A stretch of 27,735 nt of DNA from JAFGOM01 sp964428385 (lineage in GTDB: Archaea > Halobacteriota > Methanomicrobia > Methanomicrobiales > Methanospirillaceae), in assembly GCA_964428385.1 (NCBI GenBank), contig CAYRYR010000028.1, positions 1 to 27,735 of the forward strand, written 5' to 3'. Under the pieces are notes generated by a model that was not told the DNA's origin, did not search any database, and worked only from the letters and a program-made list of their open reading frames with translations. Both the position numbers and the translations under genes were made by a program. Below are positions 16,397-24,840 of the stretch, piece after piece. Numbering within the stretch: position 1 is the first letter of the stretch; every line of letters starts with the position of its first letter.

Positions 16397-17625
16397 GCCT
16401 GCATCCTCCGTGTTTTCTCAACCGATAACCGGTGCAGTTGCTCTTTGGTGAGTGTATCGGTCTCATTGTTTCTAATAATCATGACACGGTCAGTACAGGA
16501 CATACAGGGATCGATAGAGGCAATGATAATTGGAATGTCTGCCACCTGTTCTCCCCTAAGCATCTCCAACCATGCCATCTGATTTGAGTACGTCGAAGCC
16601 TTGACTTTCCAGGCATAGGGAGCCTCGTTCCCATTCATTCTGACAAAATGAAAACACTCCCCACGAGGTGCTTCAACCCGGCCATATGCGTCACCTTCAA
16701 TCTTTTTCAGATTTGAAAGCAGTTTTGCATATTTATCGAGAGAGAGAACTGGTCCCTCAGGCATCTGGTTCATACAGTCCCTGATTATCTGAATAGACTG
16801 GGGAATCTCGTAAAGTCTGACTACAATTCTGTCAAATACATCACCTTTCGTCTCTCCGCCCCAGATTTCAGGCTGGACATACTCGATATCAAGATCACCA
16901 TACGCAGCATATGGCGTATCAATTCTGACATCTGCTTTCACTCCGGAAGCTCTGATGGTCGGACCGACCGTACAGAGTTCGAGAGCCTTATTCCGAGTCA
17001 GAATTCCGGTATCTTTGCATCGCATCGCAATTGTTTTATCAGTGAGAAAGAGTGTTGTCAGTTTGTTAAAGATCTGCTCATAATACTCTAGTGCTTTTTT
17101 TATCCGTGGGAACATGTCTGCAGAGAAATCTCTTCGTACTCCGCCTATCTGGATTATCCCGTAATTGACACGGTTTCCGGTGAGATACTCAATAACATCA
17201 ACTGCTTCTTCTCTGACCTGCCATGCAAGATAGAAGAGCGTATCAAATCCAAGTTCGTGTGCTGCAACTCCTGCCCAGAGCAGGTGTGACTGTATCCGTT
17301 CAAACTCAGCTATTATTGTCCTGACATAATATGCCCGGTCGGGGACGGGAATATCTCCTGCCTGTTCCACAGCCTGGGCAAAGGCAAGCGAGTGTGATAC
17401 ACCGCATATCCCACATATCCGGTCACAGAGATGAAGGATCTGAACCGGGTTTCTTCGCATTCCCATCCATTCAATACCCCGGTGTACTTTGCCAGGGGCA
17501 AAGTCAAGATCCTCTATAACCTCACCATTCAGCTGGAAAGTAAAGAGGATTGGTTCTTTGAGAGCCGGGTGGATGGGACCTATCGGAATGGTATATGATG
17601 CATTTTTCTTCTCCATGCCACTCAT
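16393..17625 (-). CDS. mbhL: Membrane-bound [NiFe] hydrogenase large subunit MbhL
   Basis: This 410-residue catalytic subunit homologous to NuoD keeps both nickel-binding cysteine pairs: C71-G-I-C74 in DRICGICGVSHSLAF and C374-M-S-C377 in DPCMSCTDR. That separates it from the Mbx/sulfane reductase and Nuo relatives, which have lost them. It catalyses reversible 2H+ + 2e- = H2. The tail after the second pair is 33 residues long. GAGGTGG lies 5 nt before the ATG at 17625, and ATGA overlaps the mbhK stop. The product should need HypA-F style maturation; no hyp genes are in the window. Confidence 0.95.
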   Translation of the reverse strand: MSGMEKKNASYTIPIGPIHPALKEPILFTFQLNGEVIEDLDFAPGKVHRGIEWMGMRRNPVQILHLCDRICGICGVSHSLAFAQAVEQAGDIPVPDRAYYVRTIIAEFERIQSHLLWAGVAAHELGFDTLFYLAWQVREEAVDVIEYLTGNRVNYGIIQIGGVRRDFSADMFPRIKKALEYYEQIFNKLTTLFLTDKTIAMRCKDTGILTRNKALELCTVGPTIRASGVKADVRIDTPYAAYGDLDIEYVQPEIWGGETKGDVFDRIVVRLYEIPQSIQIIRDCMNQMPEGPVLSLDKYAKLLSNLKKIEGDAYGRVEAPRGECFHFVRMNGNEAPYAWKVKASTYSNQMAWLEMLRGEQVADIPIIIASIDPCMSCTDRVMIIRNNETDTLTKEQLHRLSVEKTRRMQA

Positions 17626-18269
17626 AATGCCACCTCGTTATCTACTGCATTGCCAGTAATTTCAGGCTCACATACATCTGCCGGGTCTGATTCTTTCTTT
17701 TTCGCTTCCGTCACAGGAGGTGCAGGCCGATCTGTCGGGCGATCCACTTTCCAGAGCTCCTTAATCATATCATCGCGTATCCCGGTCTCATCCTTTCTCC
17801 ATGGAAATACTCCTTTTGGAAAGTCATCAGGAAGAAACAGCCCACGATTATCAGGGATACCAGAAACGGTAACACCTATCATCTCCTGCTTTTCACGTTC
17901 TGAATAGACAGCTCCCGGGATTTCTCCTGTTATTGACGGGATTACCAGATCATGTTTTGGTATGGACACCGTGAATGTGACCATCATCTCCTGATGGGGA
18001 TTGCCATACCCGATACCAAAATGGTAGAGGAGATCAACAGCATCACCGGTATCAACTGCTGATATAACCGTGAGATGAGGATAATCTATCTCTTTAAGCT
18101 CACGAATGGCTTCTATCAGCAGATCCCGGGGAATGGTCAGCCAGACTGAACGTCTTGGGATCTTTTTCACACCTTCTGACCTCTCGGTTACCTGTATCAG
18201 GGACACCTGATCTTTAAACCTGGCTTTGTATCTCTCTACCAGCTGGTCTGGTGTAATCATATGATCCAT
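17622..18269 (-). CDS. mbhK: Membrane-bound hydrogenase subunit MbhK (NuoC-like)
   Basis: This 215-residue soluble subunit is of the complex I 30-kDa/NuoC family. The core (about 30-165) includes YPHLTVISAVDTGDAVDLLY and the typical signature region SEREKQEMIGVTVSGIPD followed by LFLPDDFP. This is equivalent to the E-R-E-x-x-D-x-x-G motif of NuoC, with the Asp position replaced here by M. It bridges large and small subunits. A C-terminal tail of about 45 residues rich in Pro, Asp and Glu (from about 170) goes beyond the conserved fold. Its start overlaps the mbhJ stop by one base (TAATG). Confidence 0.9.
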   Translation of the reverse strand: MDHMITPDQLVERYKARFKDQVSLIQVTERSEGVKKIPRRSVWLTIPRDLLIEAIRELKEIDYPHLTVISAVDTGDAVDLLYHFGIGYGNPHQEMMVTFTVSIPKHDLVIPSITGEIPGAVYSEREKQEMIGVTVSGIPDNRGLFLPDDFPKGVFPWRKDETGIRDDMIKELWKVDRPTDRPAPPVTEAKKKESDPADVCEPEITGNAVDNEVAL

Positions 18270-18706
18270 TATTTGTCACCACCTTTTTCTATTCGTTCAA
18301 GTTTCGCAATTGCCTGCACAACCCCATTAATGATTGCCTCAGGCCGGGGTGCACAACCAGGAACATACACATCAACCGGGATGACGTCGTTTATAGGCCC
18401 GTCAAGGTTATAACTGTCATAAAAAACTCCTCCTGACTGTCCACAGGTTCCGACACAGAGGACAACTTTCGGATCCGGAACCTGCTCATAGACTCGTCGT
18501 ATCCGATCTGCCATAGGATGGGTGACTGGCCCTGTGACCAGCAGAACATCAGCATGCCGGGGTGAACCAACGAGTTTAATGCCAAACCGTTCAGGATCAT
18601 ACCGGGGGCAGAGAGTGGCGACAATCTCAATATCACATCCATTACAGGATCCGGCATTTACGTGAAACACCCAGAGTGACCGGTTAAATGATGGTGATAA
18701 TCTCAT
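18269..18706 (-). CDS. mbhJ: Membrane-bound [NiFe] hydrogenase small subunit MbhJ
   Basis: This 145-residue subunit is homologous to NuoB. It has the four ligands of the proximal [4Fe-4S] cluster: C21 and C24 in GSCNGCDIEI, C88 in VGTCGQSGG and C118 in VPGCAPRPEAI. It transfers electrons between MbhN and the NiFe site in MbhL. Like other group 4 hydrogenases it lacks a twin-arginine signal and the medial and distal clusters, so it faces the cytoplasm. ATGA overlap with mbhI. Confidence 0.94.
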   Translation of the reverse strand: MRLSPSFNRSLWVFHVNAGSCNGCDIEIVATLCPRYDPERFGIKLVGSPRHADVLLVTGPVTHPMADRIRRVYEQVPDPKVVLCVGTCGQSGGVFYDSYNLDGPINDVIPVDVYVPGCAPRPEAIINGVVQAIAKLERIEKGGDK

Positions 18707-19050
18707 TGAAACACCACCACCAGAACAAACAGAATCGCTGTTATCCCAAAGTACCAGAACAAATAATCAGAGAGATTCCCAGTGTGAAGCGGTTTTATTA
18801 CCGCATAATACCGCTCCAGTGCATCAGTAAAACCCCAGTACAGATTACCGCCAGGGATATGAATCTGACCGTTTTCTGGTTCTGCATTTCCTGACAAATA
18901 GGGTGCTGTTCCAAGAGGATTCTGATTGTAGGTAGATTCTCCCCGCCTCCATATCAGCCATGCAATAAGGAGGGCTATCACAAACCCTATTACCCAGAAC
19001 AAGGGGTTCCAGAATCCGAATCCGGTTGAAAGGGTTGTATATCCGATCAT
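18703..19050 (-). CDS. mbhI: Membrane-bound hydrogenase subunit MbhI
   Basis: This 115-residue protein has two hydrophobic segments (about 12-33 and 95-114) separated by a hydrophilic stretch containing the conserved GNLYWGFTDALERYY. It sits exactly where mbhI lies in Pyrococcus-type operons, between the antiporter-like mbhH and the small subunit mbhJ. In the known Mbh structure MbhI links the antiporter and hydrogenase modules. It overlaps both neighbours by 4 nt. Confidence 0.88.
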   Translation of the reverse strand: MIGYTTLSTGFGFWNPLFWVIGFVIALLIAWLIWRRGESTYNQNPLGTAPYLSGNAEPENGQIHIPGGNLYWGFTDALERYYAVIKPLHTGNLSDYLFWYFGITAILFVLVVVFQ

Positions 19051-20633
19051 ATTACACCTCCCATAACAGCACCAATATACCCGGCCTGGTTTGCAAGAGC
19101 TGACGCAGCAGGAATTACCATCATATCTAATACCTCCTGTGGGAAGACACCGAAGAGGATGACAAGAAGACTAAGTGCCCCCATTGCAATGAGCATTGGT
19201 AGTGGTGCTTCGGTAACATCTTTAAATTCAGGTCGTTTCGGCCCCATAAAGATTGAATGAAATACTTTCACAAATGAAGCCAGGGTAAGAATGCTGACTA
19301 CCATTGCGATAATGGACAAGACTGGATTAAAGAGAAAAACAGACTCATAGATCATTAATTTGGAAGCAAACCCGTTAAACGGCGGAATCCCTGCAATTGC
19401 TAACGCTCCAATGATGAAAAAGAGCATTGTCCACTTCATTGAGTGCCCGAGTCCTCCCAGATCATTTAGATTTCGTGTACCACACCGGTAGAAGATGACT
19501 CCTGCTGTAAGGAAGAGAAGTCCTTTGTAAAATGCATGGTTGATGATGTGAAAGATACCACCTTCCATTGCAGTCATACCATAACTACTCAGAAGAACAG
19601 GAGTTGAGAGAACCGCAAGGCCGACTCCCACACCAAGGAGCATGTATCCGGTCTGTGATACAGCGTGATATGCCATCAGTCGTTTGACATCCTTTTGCAG
19701 AATGGCCATAGTCACACCGATAAACATGGAAAGGACACCAAGAATGATGACAAACCAGCCAAGGAGAACAGTATTCATAGTCTCTCCATACAGACTGAAT
19801 AGTATCCGGAAGAGACCATACAGGCTCGCCTGACTTGAGACCACTAAAAAGGCAGTGACTGCTGCCGGTGCCATTGCATATGCATCAGGTGCCCAGAAGT
19901 GCATCGGAACCGCTCCGCATTTCATTGCAAGAGCAGTCACAAACAAGACGAGTGCTACTGCATCAAGCGTGGTAAAACCAGTTGTTCCCATCCGCTGTGC
20001 GATGAGTGCCATATTGAGTGAGTTGTACTGGCCGTACAACAGTGCTATACCAAGCAAAAAGGAGAGACCACCACAGGTAGAGATAACAGCATATTTTAGA
20101 CCTGCTTCTACTGCAACTCCTTTATCTATCCGGAATGCCACGAGAGCTGCTCCGGAAAGTGACGTTATCTCAAGAAATACAAAGAAATTAAAGAGATCAC
20201 CGGTACAGACCATGCCAAGAACACCGGCAATAAGAAGGAAAAAGAGTGCAAAATATCCATCTTTTCCACTGCCTTTAGAAGTTGCAGACAATGAGTACAA
20301 CATGACACACAATCCGGTGACAACTGCAACGATTATCATGAATGCACTCATCGCATCGATATCAAAGATTATTCTTACCGGAATTCCGCCAGAATCCGGT
20401 GGAATGGCAAGAGAAGGATTGGAGACTCCAAAGGTATATGCAATTGTCCCGGAAGAGAATACTTCCTGAGCAAGGAGAAGCCCGATAATGAGAGTCAGAA
20501 TCATCCCGAGTAATGCCCAGCCGTCTCTGATACGTGGTATGTACCTGCCAATAAGAGGAGTTGCAAAGGCAAACAATAACGGTACCGCAATAAGGAGCCC
20601 GGGCAGGTTTGTATAGAGATCCATTCCGGTCAT
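19047..20633 (-). CDS. mbhH: Membrane-bound hydrogenase antiporter-like subunit MbhH (MrpD/NuoN-like)
   Basis: This 528-residue membrane protein with about 14 predicted segments belongs to the proton/cation antiporter family shared with MrpD and NuoL/M/N. Hallmarks are DLFNFFVFLEITSLSGAALV, with the conserved Glu of TM5, MKCGAVPMHFWAPDAYAMAP around the TM7-8 lysine, and a long run of Gly-rich helices through HIINHAFYKGLLFLTAG. It is the main ion-translocating subunit, driving or using H+/Na+ exchange. An alternative ATG lies at 20624 (MDLYTN); 20633 gives the usual ATGA overlap with mbhG. Confidence 0.93.
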   Translation of the reverse strand: MTGMDLYTNLPGLLIAVPLLFAFATPLIGRYIPRIRDGWALLGMILTLIIGLLLAQEVFSSGTIAYTFGVSNPSLAIPPDSGGIPVRIIFDIDAMSAFMIIVAVVTGLCVMLYSLSATSKGSGKDGYFALFFLLIAGVLGMVCTGDLFNFFVFLEITSLSGAALVAFRIDKGVAVEAGLKYAVISTCGGLSFLLGIALLYGQYNSLNMALIAQRMGTTGFTTLDAVALVLFVTALAMKCGAVPMHFWAPDAYAMAPAAVTAFLVVSSQASLYGLFRILFSLYGETMNTVLLGWFVIILGVLSMFIGVTMAILQKDVKRLMAYHAVSQTGYMLLGVGVGLAVLSTPVLLSSYGMTAMEGGIFHIINHAFYKGLLFLTAGVIFYRCGTRNLNDLGGLGHSMKWTMLFFIIGALAIAGIPPFNGFASKLMIYESVFLFNPVLSIIAMVVSILTLASFVKVFHSIFMGPKRPEFKDVTEAPLPMLIAMGALSLLVILFGVFPQEVLDMMVIPAASALANQAGYIGAVMGGVI

Positions 20634-20977
20634 CCTTTCAGCCTCCGTATTTCCCTCACGTCACACGTACCATATTTCTGGTATAGTACCATCACAAATG
20701 AGAGGAGAAGCGCCGTCGTTGCAAGGCCGATTACAATATTGGTGAGTGTTAACGCCTGGACTGTCGGCATTACCATTACTGCCCCAGCAGGTGATCCGGT
20801 AAAGATAGGAGCTATGCCACCCTCCCGGTATCCAAGAGAAACGAGAAAGAGATTTACCCCGGCCTCAAAAAGTCCGAGGCACATGATTATTTTTATCAGG
20901 TTATGCCGGGTCAGCATTCCGGTTATCCCTATCATGACCAGTAGTATTGAAACGATAAATGGAACATTTCCAATCAT
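20630..20977 (-). CDS. mbhG: Membrane-bound hydrogenase subunit MbhG (MrpC/NuoK-like)
   Basis: This 115-residue protein with three hydrophobic segments is the MrpC/NuoK homologue. The typical LIKIIMCLGLFEAGVNLFLV carries the conserved membrane Glu, and QALTLTNIVIGLATTALLLS follows. It belongs to the ion-translocating half of the complex, next to MbhH. It overlaps both neighbours by 4 nt. Confidence 0.92.
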   Translation of the reverse strand: MIGNVPFIVSILLVMIGITGMLTRHNLIKIIMCLGLFEAGVNLFLVSLGYREGGIAPIFTGSPAGAVMVMPTVQALTLTNIVIGLATTALLLSFVMVLYQKYGTCDVREIRRLKG

Positions 20978-21453
20978 TCACTCTCACCTCCGTTATCAGG
21001 CTGCACACCGCGTAACATCAGGATAAGGATGATGCTTAAGCCTCCAAGAACCTCAAGACCCACTGCGATATTCATGATAGGAATGACCCCACCCGTATTG
21101 AGATATCCGGGGTTTGGTCCGTATTCTATCGGGGCACCAAAGAGCGAGCCGGTATTTACCAGCCAGTTAGTAAAAAATCCGCTCCCGAAAAAGACGGCAA
21201 CAAGAGCACTCAGCCCAAATAGTAAGAGTCCGATTGCCTCAGCATTCTTTAACATCTGGAGGGAGATGAGAGATTCTATCTCCCTGATATTATGAGCAAT
21301 AAGCAGAAGAATCACTCCGCTTGCAATTACGGCTCCTCCCTGAAACCCCCCACCCGGGGTCAGATGACCATGGAGGATGATATATGCACCAAATATCATG
21401 ATAAAAGGGAACATGATATCTGCGGTTATCGTAACAATACTACTCGGTTTCAT
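20974..21453 (-). CDS. mbhF: Membrane-bound hydrogenase subunit MbhF (MrpB-like)
   Basis: This 159-residue membrane protein has about four hydrophobic segments and the MrpB/MnhB signature HGHLTPGGGFQGGAVIASG, matching PF04039. It forms part of the cation-translocating module. It overlaps mbhE by 14 nt and mbhG by 4 nt, so translation is likely coupled. Confidence 0.92.
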   Translation of the reverse strand: MKPSSIVTITADIMFPFIMIFGAYIILHGHLTPGGGFQGGAVIASGVILLLIAHNIREIESLISLQMLKNAEAIGLLLFGLSALVAVFFGSGFFTNWLVNTGSLFGAPIEYGPNPGYLNTGGVIPIMNIAVGLEVLGGLSIILILMLRGVQPDNGGESE

Positions 21454-21730
21454 ACTCCTCCCCCTTCATCAGACGCCGGAAGACGATTAACACTCCAAGC
21501 ACCGCAGTACAGAGCACTGTTGCCTCACCAAGTGTATCAAACCCCCTGAAATCAAAGACGACATCAGTAACGATATTGTTACCACCGGTCTGTACCTGTC
21601 CGGAATCAATGAAGTACTGATCCATGTCCTGAAAAATGGGTCGTGCATATGTTAGATTGGACTGTGCATACAGCAACACAACCGCAAAGATAATGATGAT
21701 GCATACGGCAGTTACGTTCCTTGGATTCAT
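21440..21730 (-). CDS. mbhE: Membrane-bound hydrogenase subunit MbhE (MrpA C-terminal-like)
   Basis: This 96-residue protein has an N-terminal hydrophobic segment and a second near residues 65-85. The conserved NNIVTDVVFDFRGFDTLGEA matches the C-terminal MbhE-like part of MrpA. It is the separate MbhE subunit at the expected operon position. Confidence 0.9.
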   Translation of the reverse strand: MNPRNVTAVCIIIIFAVVLLYAQSNLTYARPIFQDMDQYFIDSGQVQTGGNNIVTDVVFDFRGFDTLGEATVLCTAVLGVLIVFRRLMKGEEYETE

Positions 21731-21975
21731 GTGTGTACCTCTCTTCGCCCGGTTCCCCTGATAGCAATTACAAAGATAGCTGTCGTAAGAGCAGCACCAA
21801 TTCCTGCTTCGGCAATGGCAACATCAGGAGCCTGCATGAGATAAAACTCCAGTGATAACAGAAAAGAAAATGCCCCAAATGTCACCGCAGCATTGAGAAG
21901 ATCGTCCTGCAGGATAATGAGAAATCCCGTAAGAAGTAGACCGATGAAAATGAGAATCTGTAGTATCTCAATCAT
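21727..21975 (-). CDS. mbhD: Membrane-bound hydrogenase subunit MbhD (DUF4040, MrpA-like)
   Basis: This 82-residue protein has three hydrophobic segments and the conserved MQAPDVAIAEAGIGAALTTA of the MbhD/DUF4040 family, which corresponds to the late helices of MrpA. Acidic and charged residues in this helix are part of the proposed ion path. 4-nt overlaps on both sides. Confidence 0.92.
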   Translation of the reverse strand: MIEILQILIFIGLLLTGFLIILQDDLLNAAVTFGAFSFLLSLEFYLMQAPDVAIAEAGIGAALTTAIFVIAIRGTGRREVHT

Positions 21976-22322
21976 AACTCCACATCCTTGAGCTTATCAG
22001 TAACAGAGGGGTCAGGCTTTTGTCCACTGATATACGCAGCCCGTGCTATTGCATGGGATCCCGTTGCATTTGTTATCATGAGAACAACAACTGCAATCAG
22101 TGTATGAGCTGCAAGCGAGATCCCTTCAGCACTATCTGACCAGATAAACAGAGCATACAGGATAATCGCCAGGCCAATGAATAGAATCCCAAACGTGGTT
22201 GCCTTGGTCTCAGCATGGAGACGGGTATAGACATCAGGGAATTTAATAAGGCCCAGGACACCCAGTAAAGAGAATAAAAGGCCTATTATGAGACAGACTA
22301 AAATTACCAGTTCTATTATCAT
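21972..22322 (-). CDS. mbhC: Membrane-bound hydrogenase subunit MbhC (MrpG-like)
   Basis: This 116-residue MrpG/MnhG/PhaG-family protein has three hydrophobic segments and the family motif GLIKFPDVYTRLHAETKATT. The tail also holds NATGSHAIARAAY, typical of the end of the family domain. It is one of the small subunits of the Mrp-type cation module and overlaps both neighbours by 4 nt. Confidence 0.92.
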   Translation of the reverse strand: MIIELVILVCLIIGLLFSLLGVLGLIKFPDVYTRLHAETKATTFGILFIGLAIILYALFIWSDSAEGISLAAHTLIAVVVLMITNATGSHAIARAAYISGQKPDPSVTDKLKDVEL

Positions 22323-22582
22323 GAAAATCTCCCTTCAATATACCAGGCAAGATAAATTGTCCCGATAAATGAGAGCAGGGCATACAAAACTGCCACATCT
22401 ACAAAGATATTTTCCTCAAAAACAACACCAATGATGAGCATAATCCCAACCGTGAGTGTATTGATTGTATCAAGAGCTACAACCCGGTCAGGTGCTGTTG
22501 GTCCAAATACCAGCCGGTACGTTGACATGAGAACTAAAATTGCCAGGACCAGTACACACAATTCAAAGGGTACCCCTGTCAT
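22319..22582 (-). CDS. mbhB: Membrane-bound hydrogenase subunit MbhB (MrpF-like)
   Basis: This 87-residue MrpF/MnhF-family protein has three hydrophobic segments and the motif RLVFGPTAPDRVVALDTIN. It belongs to the Na+/H+ exchange module. 4-nt overlap with mbhA upstream and mbhC downstream. Confidence 0.92.
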   Translation of the reverse strand: MTGVPFELCVLVLAILVLMSTYRLVFGPTAPDRVVALDTINTLTVGIMLIIGVVFEENIFVDVAVLYALLSFIGTIYLAWYIEGRFS

Positions 22583-23106
22583 TTTGTTATCCTCCGTATC
22601 CAGCCGGGCAGATCAAAGAAAGAGAATACATCAGATGTATTCATGATATCTGCAGTTTCAAGGCCTTCTGGTATGTGAATCATATGAACAAACAGATCAC
22701 CAGTCTTATCGTCCACCGCGACTGTAAGCGTCCCGGGTGTCAGGGTGATTGAATTTGCAAGCAATAACAACCCGAGATCAGTCTTCATCTCAGGGTGTAT
22801 CCTGATTATTCCCGGACGAATCTTCCCGGTTATCAACCGGTATGCCACATCCAGGTTTGCCCGCGCCATCTCCAAAAAGAATGGAATGAACACATATAAT
22901 AAAAGTCGGAGAATACGAAGCGGATTTGCCATGCGTATACTCCTTTTTTTGCAGAAGAACGGATGCGATATAGCACCAATAAGCAGGGAAAGTACTACAC
23001 CTGCGCCCAGTTCCTCATATGACCACAAACCGACAGAACCACTTCCTGCGGTCAGAACGAGATATAATAGGAAAACAAATACTGTAGTTGCAAGAAAAGC
23101 AATCAT
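22579..23106 (-). CDS. mbhA: Membrane-bound hydrogenase subunit MbhA (MrpE-like), first gene of operon
   Basis: This protein of about 175 residues is of the MrpE/MnhE family. Three hydrophobic helices near the N-terminus are followed by a cytoplasmic domain with family marks FFLEMARANLDVAYRLITG and LLLANSITLTPGTLTVAVDD. The frame can open three codons earlier at GTG 23115. The ATG at 23106 is chosen because AGGTGG lies about 5 nt before it. It opens the 14-gene operon mbhABCDEFGHIJKLMN. Confidence 0.9.
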   Translation of the reverse strand: MIAFLATTVFVFLLYLVLTAGSGSVGLWSYEELGAGVVLSLLIGAISHPFFCKKRSIRMANPLRILRLLLYVFIPFFLEMARANLDVAYRLITGKIRPGIIRIHPEMKTDLGLLLLANSITLTPGTLTVAVDDKTGDLFVHMIHIPEGLETADIMNTSDVFSFFDLPGWIRRITK

Positions 23107-23445
23107 CAATACCACCTGATAGTCCGGTACACGGCAGAAAAACCGACTTGTATCGATTTTATCTTGTAAGATCTCAATATAGCCAGAAGTACTGTCAGAT
23201 CCAATATGAGATATTACTTATGATACGACCACTGTGAGAACATGAGGGGGATTATACAATATTATCCTAAAATTTTAATTCAGACAACCCAATACGACAA
23301 AATAATGACCGTGGGGGAATCCCACAGGCTACAGGAAATATAATCCGATATCCAGGGTCAGTCTCCTATCCTATTTGTTCTTGTAGAAAGAATAGGGAGT
23401 ATCTGATCCTATCCTTTTATCCCCCGCCATATCCACTGAGTAGCA
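23107..23445. promoter_or_regulatory. Divergent promoter region between mbhA and the PAPS-reductase-like gene
   Basis: This 339-bp region must hold the start signals for both divergent units. AT-rich candidates are GATTATACAATATTATCC (about 23249-23266) and TATAATCC (about 23340-23347) on the plus strand, and CTATATTGAG on the minus strand (about 23192-23201). None is decisive. A short perfect stem, GTGGG-GGAAT-CCCAC (23311-23325), is present. No gene is seen. Confidence 0.35.
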
Positions 23446-24840
23446 ATGGGTGGTCTGTATCATGGACGAATTATGCTTCACTGGTGTGATGAGTGCCATG
23501 TCCCGGTATTATCAGAAAAATGTACCTGTGGCGCCTCAACACGCCCGGTCCCGGTAACTCCTCCCGGAGATGCCAGACCTGCATTTCCTGCAGATATTGC
23601 TTTTGTAAATAGTGTGTATCAAAACCATTACGGTGCTCCGCTTATCCCCCCCGGGCATCTGGTCCTCCTCTCAAAAGTCCCTGATGATGATAGAATGGAA
23701 GAGATTGTCATGGGAGGAACAATCATTGGTGCCATACGATATCTGCCACAAAAAGAGCGATGGGAACCACTCCCCCGTCCTGTTGCAGGCTCAATTTTCT
23801 CGCCGGAACGCGGGTATGTGATTGTCGATGACGGAGCAGTACAGTCTATAGAAGGAGAAGGATCAAGTGTTCTTGCCCCCGGACTCGTTGAGATTGCTGA
23901 CGATGTACAAACCGGCGATGAAGTGTTTATCCTGACACGGGACCGCCGGTGTATCGGAGTCGGGCGGGCGCGGACAGATAGTGAAACGGCACGCACTCTT
24001 ACACGCGGACAGATAGTAAGAACCAGAAAAAATATCAGTTCTGCCTTTACCTTTGGAACTGCATCATGGGAAGACGCAGTACAGGCAAATGAGCCAGAAT
24101 TAAAACGAGCTGAGACTGCTTCAATCGGATTTATCAGGCAGGTTGTAGAGAAAAATCCGGATCTGATAAAGACTGTCTCATATTCAGGAGGAAAGGATAG
24201 CCTGGCAACCCTTCTTGTGGTTTTAAAGGCGTGTGGTCCTGTCCCTATCCTCAACATTGACACCGGACTTGAATTCCCGGAAACACTGGAGAACATCAGG
24301 ACTGTTGCTCACCGGTATCAACTCCCGGTCATACAGATTAATTCAGGAGAAAAATTCTGGAATTCCTTTTCTGAGCTGGGACCTCCTTCCATTGATGACC
24401 GGTGGTGCTGCAAGGTCTGTAAGCTCCTCCCCCTTAAAGACTACATTAATGAACATTACGGTGAGATATTATCCTTCATCGGACAGAGAAAATATGAATC
24501 CTTCTCCAGGATGAAAAATCCGCGGGTCTGGCGAAATAGCTATGTGAAAAACCAGCTCTGTGCCGCTCCCATCCATAACTGGACTGCATTGCATGTCTGG
24601 CTCTATATTATGTGGCAAGATGCACCACACAATATATTATATGAAGAGCGACTTGATCGGATAGGATGTTACATGTGTCCGGCAAGCGATATGGGTGTTC
24701 TGGTAATGATACAGGAACAGTACCCTGATGTCTGGAGCGAATGGGAAAAGAAAGTCAGGGCGTATGGAGCATCCCATGGAATGTCAGATGCATGGATTCG
24801 CGGCGGCTGGAGAAAGAAAGGGGAAGGAAACCATACATGA
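23446..24840 (+). CDS. PAPS/APS-reductase-like PP-loop protein with zinc ribbon and PUA domain
   Basis: This is a 464-residue multidomain protein. A zinc ribbon (C14, C17, C26, C28) opens the chain. A PUA-like RNA-binding domain follows at about 122-196, then an ATP-pyrophosphatase/PAPS-reductase domain from about 225 with PP-loop SGGKDS (247-252). The CC pair (C321, C322), C325 and a later C408-xx-C411 recall the CC...CxxC [4Fe-4S] pattern of APS reductases. PUA suggests RNA, so tRNA thiolation or sulfur handling is as likely as sulfate assimilation (inference; substrate unknown). No ribosome binding site stands out before ATG 23446. ATG 23473 is possible but would start just before the zinc ribbon. 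The stop overlaps hisH as ATGA. Confidence 0.8.
   Translation: MGGLYHGRIMLHWCDECHVPVLSEKCTCGASTRPVPVTPPGDARPAFPADIAFVNSVYQNHYGAPLIPPGHLVLLSKVPDDDRMEEIVMGGTIIGAIRYLPQKERWEPLPRPVAGSIFSPERGYVIVDDGAVQSIEGEGSSVLAPGLVEIADDVQTGDEVFILTRDRRCIGVGRARTDSETARTLTRGQIVRTRKNISSAFTFGTASWEDAVQANEPELKRAETASIGFIRQVVEKNPDLIKTVSYSGGKDSLATLLVVLKACGPVPILNIDTGLEFPETLENIRTVAHRYQLPVIQINSGEKFWNSFSELGPPSIDDRWCCKVCKLLPLKDYINEHYGEILSFIGQRKYESFSRMKNPRVWRNSYVKNQLCAAPIHNWTALHVWLYIMWQDAPHNILYEERLDRIGCYMCPASDMGVLVMIQEQYPDVWSEWEKKVRAYGASHGMSDAWIRGGWRKKGEGNHT

Noticed and set aside
19855..20469. 204-codon open frame antisense to mbhH
   Set aside because: Opposite a highly conserved membrane subunit, no ribosome binding site or recognisable domain.
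23628..24296. 222-codon open frame antisense to the PAPS-reductase-like gene
   Set aside because: Serine/arginine-rich low-complexity product without motifs; a shadow of the well-supported plus-strand gene.
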